Assembly (NCBI RefSeq): GCF_009812055.1
Contig: NZ_WQNH01000018.1
Span: forward strand, 1 to 64,000
Direction: 5' to 3'
DNA length: 64,000 bases
Source of the DNA: Chelativorans xinjiangensis
GTDB taxonomy: Bacteria; Pseudomonadota; Alphaproteobacteria; Rhizobiales; Rhizobiaceae
Made by a program: the position numbers and the translations under genes
Shown: one piece after another, positions 51,224-59,396 of the stretch
How positions within the stretch are numbered: the first letter of the stretch is position 1
Layout of the letters: each line of letters opens with the position of its first letter
Notes under the pieces: model-generated
The model's database searches: none
What the model was told of the DNA's origin: nothing
What the model saw: only the letters and a program-made list of their open reading frames with translations

Positions 51224-52300
51224 ATGGCCAAACGCGACTACAGCCTTATCGGACCGAATGCCAGCCGCGCCGTCGAGACCGGCCTTGCCTCGGCCGAGTG
51301 GTATCACACGGACATCTCCCGCAAGGAGATGAAGGCGCTGATGAAGCGCAGCGACGGGCCGGCCATCCGCGATACCATCGTCTGGCTCGGCGGCATGGCG
51401 GCCTTTGCCGGCGCGGCCGCATGGCTGTGGCCGTCCCTCTGGTCGATCCCCTTCTTCCTTGCCTATGGCGTGCTCTACGGCTCGGCCGGCGATTCCCGCT
51501 GGCACGAATGCGGCCACGGCACCGCGTTCAAGACGCGCTGGATGAACGACGCCGTCTACCAGATCGCCTCCTTCACCATGATGCGCAACCCGGTGACCTG
51601 GCGCTGGAGCCACGCGCGGCACCACACCGACACCATCATCGTCGGCCGCGACCCGGAGATCGTCGTCATGCGGCCGCCGGACCTTCTGCGCCTGGCGCTC
51701 AACTTCTTCGGCATTCTCGACGTTTGGCACGCCGTCATCGACATGGCGCGCAACGCCGCGGGCATCATCAGCGCCGAGGAGAAGACCTTCGTTCCAGAAC
51801 AGGAGCAGCCGAAGGCGATCTTCGTGGCCCGCATCTGGGTGGCGATCTACGCCGCAACAGCCGCGGCCGCGGTCTACACCGGGTCCATCCTGCCGTTCCT
51901 CCTCATTGGCGGTCCGCGCCTTTATGGCGCCTGGCACCATGTGATGACGGGGCTTCTGCAGCATGGCGGGCTCGCGGAGGACGTGACCGACCATCGGCTC
52001 AACAGCCGCACGGTCCATATGAACCCGGTCAGCCGCTTCATCTATTGGAACATGAACTACCACGTGGAGCACCACATGTTCCCCATGGTGCCCTATCACG
52101 CGCTGCCGAAGCTGCATGAAATGATCAAGCACGACCTGCCGGCGCCGAACACGTCGATCCTCGACGGCTACCGCGAGATGTTCCCGGCGTTCCTGCGGCA
52201 GCTGCGCTACGAGGACTACTTCATCAAGCGCGAATTGCCGCCGACGGCGAAGCCCTACCGGGCCGAATTCCACGACGTGGCGCCGCAGGCAGCCGAATAA
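51224..52300 (+). CDS. Desaturase-fold di-iron oxygenase, MocD-like
   Basis: A 358-residue integral-membrane di-iron protein of the fatty-acid-desaturase fold. The three histidine boxes are present: HECGH near residue 96, HARHH near 132 and HVEHH near 284, with four hydrophobic helices between. The order desaturase, Rieske ferredoxin, ferredoxin reductase equals mocD-mocE-mocF of Rhizobium leguminosarum, where it is needed for rhizopine (3-O-methyl-scyllo-inosamine) use and is thought to remove the methyl group. Context beside iol genes supports an O-demethylase for methylated inositols; a lipid substrate cannot be excluded. GGAGGAGG precedes the ATG. Confidence 0.82.
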   Translation: MAKRDYSLIGPNASRAVETGLASAEWYHTDISRKEMKALMKRSDGPAIRDTIVWLGGMAAFAGAAAWLWPSLWSIPFFLAYGVLYGSAGDSRWHECGHGTAFKTRWMNDAVYQIASFTMMRNPVTWRWSHARHHTDTIIVGRDPEIVVMRPPDLLRLALNFFGILDVWHAVIDMARNAAGIISAEEKTFVPEQEQPKAIFVARIWVAIYAATAAAAVYTGSILPFLLIGGPRLYGAWHHVMTGLLQHGGLAEDVTDHRLNSRTVHMNPVSRFIYWNMNYHVEHHMFPMVPYHALPKLHEMIKHDLPAPNTSILDGYREMFPAFLRQLRYEDYFIKRELPPTAKPYRAEFHDVAPQAAE

Positions 52301-52323
52301 ACCGCAACCAAGGGAGGCAAGAC

Positions 52324-52638
52324 ATGTCCGAATGGGTGGACGCGTGCGCCGTCGACGACGTGGAGGAGGAAGACCTGATCCGCTTCGACCACGACGGAAA
52401 GACCTTCGCCATCTATCGCAGCCCGGATGACGATTTCTTCGCCACGGATGGGATCTGCACGCACGAGCATGCGCTTCTCGCAGATGGGCTGGTGATGGAC
52501 TACATCATCGAGTGCCCGAAGCATAACGGCCGCTTCGACTACCGCACGGGCGAGGCCAAGGGCGCCCCGGTCTGCGTCAACCTGAAGACCTATCCCGTCA
52601 AGGTCGAGGACGGCCGCGTCTTCATCGACGTGGCGTGA
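52324..52638 (+). CDS. Rieske-type [2Fe-2S] ferredoxin, MocE-like
   Basis: A 104-residue soluble Rieske ferredoxin with the two cluster motifs CTHEH (residues about 43-47) and CPKHNGRFD (about 62-70), and the usual beta-rich end. It transfers electrons from the reductase to the oxygenase. It lies 23 bases behind the oxygenase gene with AGGGAGG before its ATG, and its stop overlaps a possible GTG start of the reductase. Length is normal for MocE/NirD-like ferredoxins. Confidence 0.9.
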   Translation: MSEWVDACAVDDVEEEDLIRFDHDGKTFAIYRSPDDDFFATDGICTHEHALLADGLVMDYIIECPKHNGRFDYRTGEAKGAPVCVNLKTYPVKVEDGRVFIDVA

Positions 52639-52643
52639 ACGCG

Positions 52644-53837
52644 ATGAGCGACATCCTCATCATCGGCGCCGGCGAATGCGGCGTGCGCGCCGCCTTCGCG
52701 CTGCGCGAGGCGGGGCACGAGGGCGGTATCGCGCTCATTGGCGCGGAGCCCCACCTGCCCTACGAGCGCCCGCCCCTTTCCAAGACCGCGCCGACGGCGC
52801 CGAAGATCATCGCCGAGGAGGCAGGCTACGTGGAGGCCGGAATCGCACTGATGCGCTGCAGCCGCGTGGAGAGCATCAACCGCGCGGAACGGCGTGTGCG
52901 GCTTTCAGACGGCAGCGCCCTCCCCTATAAAAAGCTCCTGATCGCCACCGGGGCGCGGGCGCGCCGCTTTCCGGGCATGGAGGCGGCACGCACCTTGCGC
53001 AGCCTCGATGACGCGCGCGGCATTCTTGACGCGCTCGGACCGGGCCTCAGGCTCGCCATCATCGGCGGCGGCTTCATCGGCCTCGAGCTTGCCGCCACCG
53101 CGCGCAAGCTGGGCACCGAGGTCACCCTGGTGGAGGCGGCGGAGCGGCTGATGGCGCGCATCGTGCCGGCGGAGATCGCCGAAGCGATGGCCGGGCGACA
53201 CAGGGCGGAGGGTGCCCGACTGATCCTCGGTACGGGTGTGGCCGAGGTGCGCACCAACGGCATCACCCTTGCCGACGGGCGTATTATCGAGGCGGATATG
53301 GTGGTGGCCGGCGTCGGCGCGGAGCCGGAGACGCGGCTTGCCGCTGAGGCCGGGCTCGAGGTCGCCAACGGCATCGTCGTCGACGGTCGGCTCGCCACCA
53401 GCGATCCTCACATCTTCGCCGCCGGCGACTGCTGCTCCTTCCCATTCAACGGCGCGCGCGTGCGGTTGGAAAGCTGGCGCTGTGCGCAGGACCAGGGCGC
53501 GCATGCCGCCCGCGCCATGCTCGGCTGCGAGGAGGCCTACGCCCGCGTGCCGTGGTTCTGGTCGGATCAGTACGACCTGACTTTGCAGGTGGCGGGGCTG
53601 CCCGATCCATCGCTCGGCCATGTCCGCCGCGATCTCGGCGGCGGCGCCTTCATCCTGTTCCAGCGCGACGATGCCGGCCGCCTCGTCTCGGCCAGCGGGG
53701 TGGGGAGCGGCAATGCCGTCGCCAAGGACATCAGGCTTGCCGAGATGATCATGGAAAAGGGCCTCAGGCCGGACCCCACGCAGCTGAAGGACCCGGCGGT
53801 CAATTTGAAAACGGTTTTGAAAGGGGTGCCGGCATGA
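52644..53837 (+). CDS. FAD-dependent ferredoxin reductase, MocF-like
   Basis: About 397 residues, class of bacterial-oxygenase-coupled NADH:ferredoxin reductases. The FAD motif LIIGAGECGVRAAFALREAG is at the N-terminus, the NAD motif LAIIGGGFIGLELAATARKL near 140-160, and the FAD-binding FAAGDCCSF near 260. The C-terminal dimerisation-type domain includes WFWSDQYDLTLQVAGLP. I list the ATG at 52644; a GTG at 52635 overlapping the ferredoxin stop is also possible. Its stop overlaps the next ATG (53834-53837), so the operon continues. Confidence 0.9.
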   Translation: MSDILIIGAGECGVRAAFALREAGHEGGIALIGAEPHLPYERPPLSKTAPTAPKIIAEEAGYVEAGIALMRCSRVESINRAERRVRLSDGSALPYKKLLIATGARARRFPGMEAARTLRSLDDARGILDALGPGLRLAIIGGGFIGLELAATARKLGTEVTLVEAAERLMARIVPAEIAEAMAGRHRAEGARLILGTGVAEVRTNGITLADGRIIEADMVVAGVGAEPETRLAAEAGLEVANGIVVDGRLATSDPHIFAAGDCCSFPFNGARVRLESWRCAQDQGAHAARAMLGCEEAYARVPWFWSDQYDLTLQVAGLPDPSLGHVRRDLGGGAFILFQRDDAGRLVSASGVGSGNAVAKDIRLAEMIMEKGLRPDPTQLKDPAVNLKTVLKGVPA

Positions 53838-54637
53838 AGAGGCCGAACAGAAAGACCATTGCCGACTTGCGCGCGCTGCGCGGCCGGCGCCAGCTCGCCA
53901 TGCTGCGCGTGGAAACGTTGGAAGAGGCCGAGGCCGCCGAGCGGGCGGAGATCGACATGGTGTCGGTGCCGCCTTCCCTGATGCTCGACCCCGCCTTCCG
54001 GGATGCCGCGCCCACGGTCTTCGCCGTCCCCGGCGACAACTTCTTCGAGATCGGCACGGCAGAGGATTTCATCCGTTGGGCCTTCCGCCTCTATAAGGCG
54101 GGAGCGGACGCGGTCTACTGCTCGGCCGGCACGGAGACCGTACGTCGGCTCGCCGGGGAAGGCATTCCCGTGTGCGGCCATGTCGGTCTCATCCCCTCCA
54201 AGGCCACATGGACGGGTGGCTTCAAGGCTGTGGGCAAGACGTTCGAGACGGCCCAGCTCGTCTGGAAGCAGGTCAAGGCGCTGGAGGAGGCCGGAGCGTT
54301 TGCGGCGGAGATCGAGGTGGTGCCGGAGGCGATCGCCAGCGAGATTTCCAGGCGCACCAGCCTCTTCATGATCTCGATGGGCGCCGGCGCCGGCTGCGAT
54401 GCGCAGTACCTCTTCTCCGACGATGTGCTGGGCGCCAATAGGGGCCACGTGCCGCGGCATGCCAGGACCTACCGCAACTTCGCCGCCGAGTACGCCCGCC
54501 TGCAGGCGGAGCGCATCGGCGCCTATCGCGAGTTCGCCGACGATGTGCGCTCAGGCACCTACCCGCAGGCCGGGCACAAGGTCGAGGCGGACGGGGAGAC
54601 GGTTTCCCGCTTCCGCGATTGGCTGGAGGCGCAATAG
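53834..54637 (+). CDS. PanB-like hydroxymethyltransferase-fold protein
   Basis: A 267-residue protein related to ketopantoate hydroxymethyltransferase. The C-terminal half keeps the PanB pattern: GIPVCGHVGLIPSKATWTGG, FAAEIEVVPEAIASEI with the catalytic-type Glu, and MGAGAGCDAQYLFSDDVLG. By eye the N-terminal metal and substrate residues differ: the Thr-Ala-Tyr-Asp and Lys-x-Glu-Gly motifs of true PanB are not found (ADAVYCSAGTE stands at the second). Tightly coupled to the reductase gene and followed by purU, it may bind formaldehyde released by demethylation onto a folate or another acceptor (inference) rather than make ketopantoate. Confidence 0.75.
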   Translation: MKRPNRKTIADLRALRGRRQLAMLRVETLEEAEAAERAEIDMVSVPPSLMLDPAFRDAAPTVFAVPGDNFFEIGTAEDFIRWAFRLYKAGADAVYCSAGTETVRRLAGEGIPVCGHVGLIPSKATWTGGFKAVGKTFETAQLVWKQVKALEEAGAFAAEIEVVPEAIASEISRRTSLFMISMGAGAGCDAQYLFSDDVLGANRGHVPRHARTYRNFAAEYARLQAERIGAYREFADDVRSGTYPQAGHKVEADGETVSRFRDWLEAQ

Positions 54638-54687
54638 GGGATAAATACCCTGAACCCTCATCTTCCAGCACCTGCCGAGACCAGCCC

Positions 54688-55548
54688 ATGAGCGAAAATA
54701 CCTTCGACATCAATCTCTCCTGCGAGGACCGTCCGGGCATCGTCGCCGCGGTGACCACGGAGCTTGCCGCCCTCGGCGCCAACATCGCCGAGTCCAACCA
54801 GTTCTGGGACCGGCAGACCAACCGCTTCTTCATGCGCATCTCGTTTACCGCGCCCGATGGCGTGGACCGTGATGCGATTGCCCGCGCGCTGGAGCCGGCC
54901 GTCGCCCGCTTCGACATGAAGACGGCGCTCGCCAATCGCTCGCGGCAACCGAAGATCGTCATCATGGTCTCGAAATTCGACCACGCGCTTCTCCACCTCC
55001 TCTACCAGATCCGCGTGGGCTGGCTAGACGCCGAGGTGGTTGCCATCGTCTCCAACCACGAGGATTCGCGGGCGACGGCGGAGGCGGAGGGCATCCCCTA
55101 TCACCACTGGCCCGTGACCAGGGAGAACAAGGCCGAGCAGGAGGAAAGGTTGCTTGCGCTGGTGAAGGAGACGGGCGCCGACCTCGTCATCCTCGCCCGC
55201 TATATGCAGGTGCTCTCCAACGCGCTATCGAACCGGCTCTTCGGCAAGATCATCAACATCCACCACTCCTTCCTGCCGAGCTTCAAGGGGGCGAAGCCCT
55301 ACCACCAGGCGTACGAGCGCGGGGTGAAGCTCATCGGCGCCACGGCGCACTACGTGACGCCGGACCTCGACGAGGGGCCGATCATCGAGCAGGAGACGGA
55401 ACGGGTGACGCATGCCATGAGCGCGGAGGATTTCGTGGCGGCGGGGCGGGATATCGAAAGCCGGGTGCTGGCGCGGGCGGTGAAGCTGCACCTGGAAAGC
55501 CGGGTGATGCTCAACGGGCACAAGACGGTGGTGTTTTCGAAGGGTTGA
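54688..55548 (+). CDS. purU: Formyltetrahydrofolate deformylase
   Basis: Hydrolyses 10-formyl-tetrahydrofolate to formate and tetrahydrofolate. A 286-residue protein with an N-terminal ACT domain (INLSCEDRPGIVAAVTTEL) and a C-terminal formyltransferase-type domain: IINIHHSFLPSFKGAKPYHQ with the catalytic Asn and His, and THYVTPDLDEGPII-like ATAHYVTPDLDEGP with the Asp. I chose the ATG at 54688 (MSENTFDINLS). purU copies near demethylation genes release tetrahydrofolate when methyl-derived one-carbon units accumulate. It ends the operon that begins at 51224. Confidence 0.93.
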   Translation: MSENTFDINLSCEDRPGIVAAVTTELAALGANIAESNQFWDRQTNRFFMRISFTAPDGVDRDAIARALEPAVARFDMKTALANRSRQPKIVIMVSKFDHALLHLLYQIRVGWLDAEVVAIVSNHEDSRATAEAEGIPYHHWPVTRENKAEQEERLLALVKETGADLVILARYMQVLSNALSNRLFGKIINIHHSFLPSFKGAKPYHQAYERGVKLIGATAHYVTPDLDEGPIIEQETERVTHAMSAEDFVAAGRDIESRVLARAVKLHLESRVMLNGHKTVVFSKG

Positions 55549-55558
55549 GGAGGCGGAA

Positions 55559-55707
55559 CCCTCTCTCTTGCAAATTCTAAGGACTTGGCTTCGCCAAGCC
55601 CAAGAATTCGCTTTCTCCCCCACCAGGGGGAGAAAACACGGGCATCAACCTTGCCTCCAATCGCCAACGTTCGCGGTCTGCTGAAGCGTTGACGCCGCAA
55701 GAGAGGG
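55559..55707. repeat. Intergenic repeat with CTCTCTTGC-type ends and internal hairpins
   Basis: CCTCTCTCTTGC (55560-55571) is mirrored by GCAAGAGAGGG (55697-55707). Inside are a small ACTTGGCTTCGCCAAGC hairpin and the strong hairpin listed below. Dispersed-repeat type; only one copy in this window. Confidence 0.6.
55612..55635. terminator. Hairpin between convergent purU and galM
   Basis: TTTCTCCCCC, loop ACCA, GGGGGAGAAA: a perfect 10-bp stem with T-rich and A-rich flanks, able to terminate transcription from both sides. Confidence 0.65.
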
Positions 55708-55718
55708 GGCTTTCCCCT

Positions 55719-56726
55719 CTACCCAATCTCGATCTCGCACCAGTGCCGATACGGCCGCTCCGGCGTTACCACCGGGCTTGGAAAATGCGGATTGTTGATG
55801 GCATCGGGAAAATTCTGGTCTTCCAGACAAAGCCCCCCGAAGCGCGGATAGCGCCGCCCGCCGAGACCGGGAACCGCCACGTTCATCTTATCCCCGGTAT
55901 AGACCTGCAGTCCCGGCTGGTCCGTCTTCAAGGTTAGTGTCAGCGAGCCGTCCGGTGCGGTCGCCACCGCCGCCGGTGCGGAAAGGTCGCGGCCGGTATC
56001 GAGCACGAGGTTGTTGTCGTAGGCGATCGGCTCTCCCGCCTCGTCGCTCAGACGCCGCGGCTTGCGGAAATCGAGATGCGTGCCGGTAACGGGCCGGATC
56101 TCACCGGTCGGGATCAGCCCTTCCCCCGGCACCGTGTAGGCGCTGGCGGGGGCCTGCAGCGTGTGGCTGCCGACGTTCCCCTCGCCCATCAGGTTGAAGT
56201 AGTTGTGCTGGACGATGTTGACCGGAGTCGGCGCGTCGGTCTCGGCGGAAAACTCCACGCGCAGGCAATTGCCGGAAAGCCGGTAGGTTACGGCGATGTC
56301 GAGCGTGCCCGGATAGCCCATCTGGCCGTCGGGGCTTGAAAGCGACAGGCGCACCGCCTCCTTACCCAGCGGCTCCATATCCCAGACCTGCCTGCCGATG
56401 CCTTTCGGCCCGCCATGCAGGTGGTTCGGCCCCTCGTTTGCCGGCAGCCGGTATTCCTTCCCGTTCAGCGTGAAGCACGAGCCGCCGATGCGGTTTGCGA
56501 CGCGGCCGGCGATGGCGCCGAAATAGGGGCTGTGGTCGGGATAGTCCTCGAAGCGGTCGAAACCCAGCAACACGGAACGCATGCCGCCCTCAACCGGCAC
56601 CCGCCAGTCGCGGATGACCGCGCCATAGCCGATGACGGCGATGCTGACCCCCGTCTCGCTTTCAAGCGTCGCTTCGAGCACGTCGCGCCCCTCGAACGTG
56701 CCGATCTTCTTCAATTCGTCCGTCAT
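55719..56726 (-). CDS. galM: Aldose 1-epimerase
   Basis: Interconverts alpha and beta anomers of aldoses such as glucose or galactose. A 335-residue beta-sandwich protein with AGRVANRIGGSCFTLNGKEY, NEGPNHLHGGPKGIGRQVWD with a catalytic His, VNIVQHNYFNL with the second His, and GGLCLEDQNFPDAIN with the catalytic-type Glu. It lies beside a LacI regulator and a sugar ABC operon and probably serves that sugar. Its start is 25 bases from a dispersed repeat. Confidence 0.92.
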   Translation of the reverse strand: MTDELKKIGTFEGRDVLEATLESETGVSIAVIGYGAVIRDWRVPVEGGMRSVLLGFDRFEDYPDHSPYFGAIAGRVANRIGGSCFTLNGKEYRLPANEGPNHLHGGPKGIGRQVWDMEPLGKEAVRLSLSSPDGQMGYPGTLDIAVTYRLSGNCLRVEFSAETDAPTPVNIVQHNYFNLMGEGNVGSHTLQAPASAYTVPGEGLIPTGEIRPVTGTHLDFRKPRRLSDEAGEPIAYDNNLVLDTGRDLSAPAAVATAPDGSLTLTLKTDQPGLQVYTGDKMNVAVPGLGGRRYPRFGGLCLEDQNFPDAINNPHFPSPVVTPERPYRHWCEIEIG

Positions 56727-56750
56727 GATCTCTCTACTCCAGTGAATTTT

Positions 56751-56854
56751 TAGACCAGTTCATCGTTTCATGGGATCGATGAACTGGTCTAACTCCTTGT
56801 TTTGCCGCAATTCCGGACAGAAAACCGGTTTCCACTTTTCCTGGAATTGCGCTA
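56751..56854. repeat. Intergenic repeat with perfect 15-bp hairpin, contains LacI stop codon
   Basis: TAGACCAGTTCATCG (56751-56765) is exactly mirrored at 56777-56791. It is followed by AAAACCGGTTTCCACTTTTC and ends in CTAG, whose CTA (56852-56854) is the complement of the TAG stop of the LacI gene. Same plan as 46638-46726. Confidence 0.78.
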
Positions 56855-57883
56855 GAACGGCTCGGCCGGTCCGGAACTCTCGCGGGCCACCAGTTCCACC
56901 GGCAGCACCTCCTCCACAGCGGGCGCGGCGGCCTTGCCGTTGCCGATGCGCTCGATGAGCAGCTTGGCGGCCTCGGCGCCGATGTCGTTGCGCGGCTGGT
57001 GGATCGTTGTCAGCGACGGGATGAAGCGGCGGGCGATGTCGATGTCGTCGAAGCCGACCACCGACACGTCCTGCGGCACCGAATAGCCCTCCATGCTCAG
57101 CTCCGAGATGAAGCCGCAGGCCATCTGGTCGCTGGCACAGAAGACGGCTGTCGGCCGCTCCTGAAGCGCCAGCCATGCCCGCGCCGCCTCGGCCCCCGAC
57201 TGGAGCGAGAAGTCGCCGTCGAAGAACCACTCGGGAACGATCCGAAGGTCGAGATCCTCGAGGGCCGCGCGCGTGCCCTTGAGCCGCGCGCTCGTCAGCA
57301 CATTGCCCTGCGGCCCTAGCACATGGCCGATGCGGCGGTGGCCGTGGCCGTGGAGATGGCGGACGGCCATGGCCGCGCCGGCGGCGTTGTCGATCACCAC
57401 CTTGGAGAAGAGGCCGCCGGCCATCCATTCGCAGGCGAAGACGATCGGCGGCAGGCCGTTGGAACCGTCCAGCCGCTCCAGAAGCGCGCGCGGCAGCGAG
57501 CCATCAAGCGAGATCAGGCCGTCGGCGCGCGTGTTGTGGAGGTAGGTGAAGAGCTGCCCTTCCTCGGCATGCGGCTGCTTGGTGTCGACGATCAGTACGG
57601 AAAAGCCCGCCGGAGCCGCCACGTGCTCGATGCCGGCCAGGATACGCGAGAAGAAGGGATTGCCGAGATCTGGCACCATGACGACGATGGCGCCGGTGCG
57701 CCGCCGCCTCAGATTGCGCGCCGTCAGGTTGATCTGGTAGCCGGTGCGGCGGACGGCATCGAAGACCGCCTCGCGCGTCGCCTCGGAGACTACGGAAGGG
57801 GTGCTGATCGCCCGGCTGACGGTCGCGGTCGACACGCCCGCAAGCCGGGCCACATCCTGGATATTTGGTGTTTTTCTTTCCAA
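56852..57883 (-). CDS. LacI-family regulator of the adjacent sugar ABC operon
   Basis: A 343-residue regulator with NIQDVARLAGVSTATVSRAI (helix-turn-helix), hinge NLTARNLRRRRT, and an effector domain with VMVPDLGNPFFSRILAGIEH. It is divergent from the ABC operon; two TAATCGATTA sites of the LacI-family type lie between. Its last codon is a TAG within a dispersed repeat, so the natural C-terminus may have been longer or shorter by a few residues before the repeat came in. Regulation of galM by the same protein is possible. Confidence 0.9.
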   Translation of the reverse strand: MERKTPNIQDVARLAGVSTATVSRAISTPSVVSEATREAVFDAVRRTGYQINLTARNLRRRRTGAIVVMVPDLGNPFFSRILAGIEHVAAPAGFSVLIVDTKQPHAEEGQLFTYLHNTRADGLISLDGSLPRALLERLDGSNGLPPIVFACEWMAGGLFSKVVIDNAAGAAMAVRHLHGHGHRRIGHVLGPQGNVLTSARLKGTRAALEDLDLRIVPEWFFDGDFSLQSGAEAARAWLALQERPTAVFCASDQMACGFISELSMEGYSVPQDVSVVGFDDIDIARRFIPSLTTIHQPRNDIGAEAAKLLIERIGNGKAAAPAVEEVLPVELVARESSGPAEPF

Positions 57884-57972
57884 TTTCCCTATTTCATCCG
57901 AATCACGAAAAAAATAATCTGTTCACGTGGGAAAAAGGGTTGACACCCTTGCTGCTGCAAATCAAGCTAACA

Positions 57973-58017
57973 TGTAATCGATTACAAAGCGCAGGATCAA
58001 GCGATTTTAATCGATTA
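57973..58017. promoter_or_regulatory. Two LacI-type operators upstream of the sugar ABC operon
   Basis: TGTAATCGATTACA (57973-57986) is a perfect palindrome with the central CG typical for LacI-family sites; TAATCGATTA recurs at 58008-58017, 35 bases on, about three helical turns. They sit 70-114 bases before the binding-protein ATG. Confidence 0.78.
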
Positions 58018-58086
58018 TATCGGCGTGGAGGCCGATATGTATGGTTTTCGGGTCCGGCCCTGGACATCCGAACGGGAGGAAAAGAA

Positions 58087-59319
58087 ATGAAATCTTTCAA
58101 AGCATTGCTGACCGCATCCACATTCCTGGGCGCCGCCACCGCCGCGTCCGCCGTCGATCTTGAAGTCACCCACTGGTGGACGTCCGGCGGCGAGGCCGCG
58201 GCCGTTGCCGAGTTCGCCAAGGCCTTTGACGCCACAGGCAACAAATGGGTGGACGGCGCCATCGCCGGCGGCGGCAGCACGGCCCGGCCGATCATGATCA
58301 GCCGCATTACCGGCGGCGATCCGATGGCGGCGACGCAGTTCAACCATGGCCGGCAGGCAGAGGAACTGGTCGAGGCGGGTCTCGTGCGCGACCTGACCGA
58401 CCTTGCCGAAGCCGAGGGCTGGGCCGACGTGATCGCCGCGCCGTCGCTGCTCGAGAGCTGCACGCTCGACGGCAAGATCTATTGCGTGCCGGTCAATATC
58501 CACTCCTGGCAGTGGCTCTGGCTGTCCAACAAGGCGTTCGAGGATGCAGGGATCCCGGTTCCGACCAACTGGGACGAATTCGTCGCCGCAGCGCCGAAGC
58601 TGCGCGAGGCGGGCAAGGTCCCGCTGGCGATGGGCGGACAGCCCTGGCAGCGGTCGGGTGCCTTCAACGTGTTCATGAACGCGCTGGGCGGCAAGGAACT
58701 GACCCTCAAGGTCTACGAGGAGAAGGATGCCGAGGTCGCCGCGGGGCCGGAAGTGGCCAAGATATTCGCCGCCGCTGCCCAGGCCCGGGAGATGGCCGAG
58801 GGCTCCAACGTGCAGGACTGGAACCAGGCCACGAACATGGTGATCACCGATCAGGCCGGCGGCCAGATCATGGGCGACTGGGCGCAGGGCGAATTCCAGG
58901 TCGCCGGCGAGGTCGCGGGCGAAGACTACACCTGCCTGCCCGGGCTCGGGGTCAACGAGATCATCTCGACCGACGGCGACGCGTTCTACTTCCCGGTTCT
59001 CGATGACGAGGAGCAGAGCAAGGCGCAGGAAGCGCTGGCCTCCTCCATGTTCAACGCCGAGACGCAGGTTGCCTTCAACCTCAAGAAGGGTTCGCTGCCG
59101 ATCCGCTCGGATGTCGATATCAACGCAGCCAACGACTGCATGAAAAAGGGTCTGACGATCCTTGCCGAAGGCGGCGTCGTCACCTCGGTCAACCAGCTCG
59201 TCAGCCCCGACACCAACACGCAGATCGAAGGGCTGATGACCGAGTTCTTCAGCGACAAGAGCATCACCCCCGAGGACGCGCAGGCGCGTTTCGCCGAGAT
59301 CATCGCCAGCGCCGACTGA
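58087..59319 (+). CDS. Carbohydrate ABC transporter, substrate-binding protein (family 1)
   Basis: A 410-residue periplasmic protein with signal peptide (MKSFKALLTASTFLGAATAA, cleavage after SA before VDLEV). It has the family-1 opening EVTHWWTSGGEAAAVAEFAK, PVNIHSWQWLWLSNKAFEDA and GDWAQGEF. The wording HWWTSGGE resembles glucose/mannose-type binding proteins. The ATG has GGGAGGA upstream; the frame is open further back but without a better start. It is the first gene of the operon that runs to the window end. Confidence 0.92.
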   Translation: MKSFKALLTASTFLGAATAASAVDLEVTHWWTSGGEAAAVAEFAKAFDATGNKWVDGAIAGGGSTARPIMISRITGGDPMAATQFNHGRQAEELVEAGLVRDLTDLAEAEGWADVIAAPSLLESCTLDGKIYCVPVNIHSWQWLWLSNKAFEDAGIPVPTNWDEFVAAAPKLREAGKVPLAMGGQPWQRSGAFNVFMNALGGKELTLKVYEEKDAEVAAGPEVAKIFAAAAQAREMAEGSNVQDWNQATNMVITDQAGGQIMGDWAQGEFQVAGEVAGEDYTCLPGLGVNEIISTDGDAFYFPVLDDEEQSKAQEALASSMFNAETQVAFNLKKGSLPIRSDVDINAANDCMKKGLTILAEGGVVTSVNQLVSPDTNTQIEGLMTEFFSDKSITPEDAQARFAEIIASAD

Positions 59320-59396
59320 AGACGCGGTGACCAGGCTGGCCGCCGGACACGCTCCGGCGGTCGTCCAAACAATCGGCACACCGGGGGAGACGTCGC

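Noticed and set aside
50690-52273. Minus-strand open frame (527 codons) covering the regulator gap and the oxygenase gene
   Set aside because: Antisense to the three-His-box oxygenase and out of frame with the LacI gene in its second half.
51224-52300. Ordinary fatty-acid desaturase
   Set aside because: Fold and His boxes would allow it, but linkage to a Rieske ferredoxin, dedicated reductase, purU and inositol genes argues against a lipid role; kept only as an alternative.
51224-55548. Firm assignment as rhizopine (3-O-methyl-scyllo-inosamine) catabolism
   Set aside because: No aminotransferase or mocR-like gene is visible, so only a general O-demethylation role for methylated inositols is supported.
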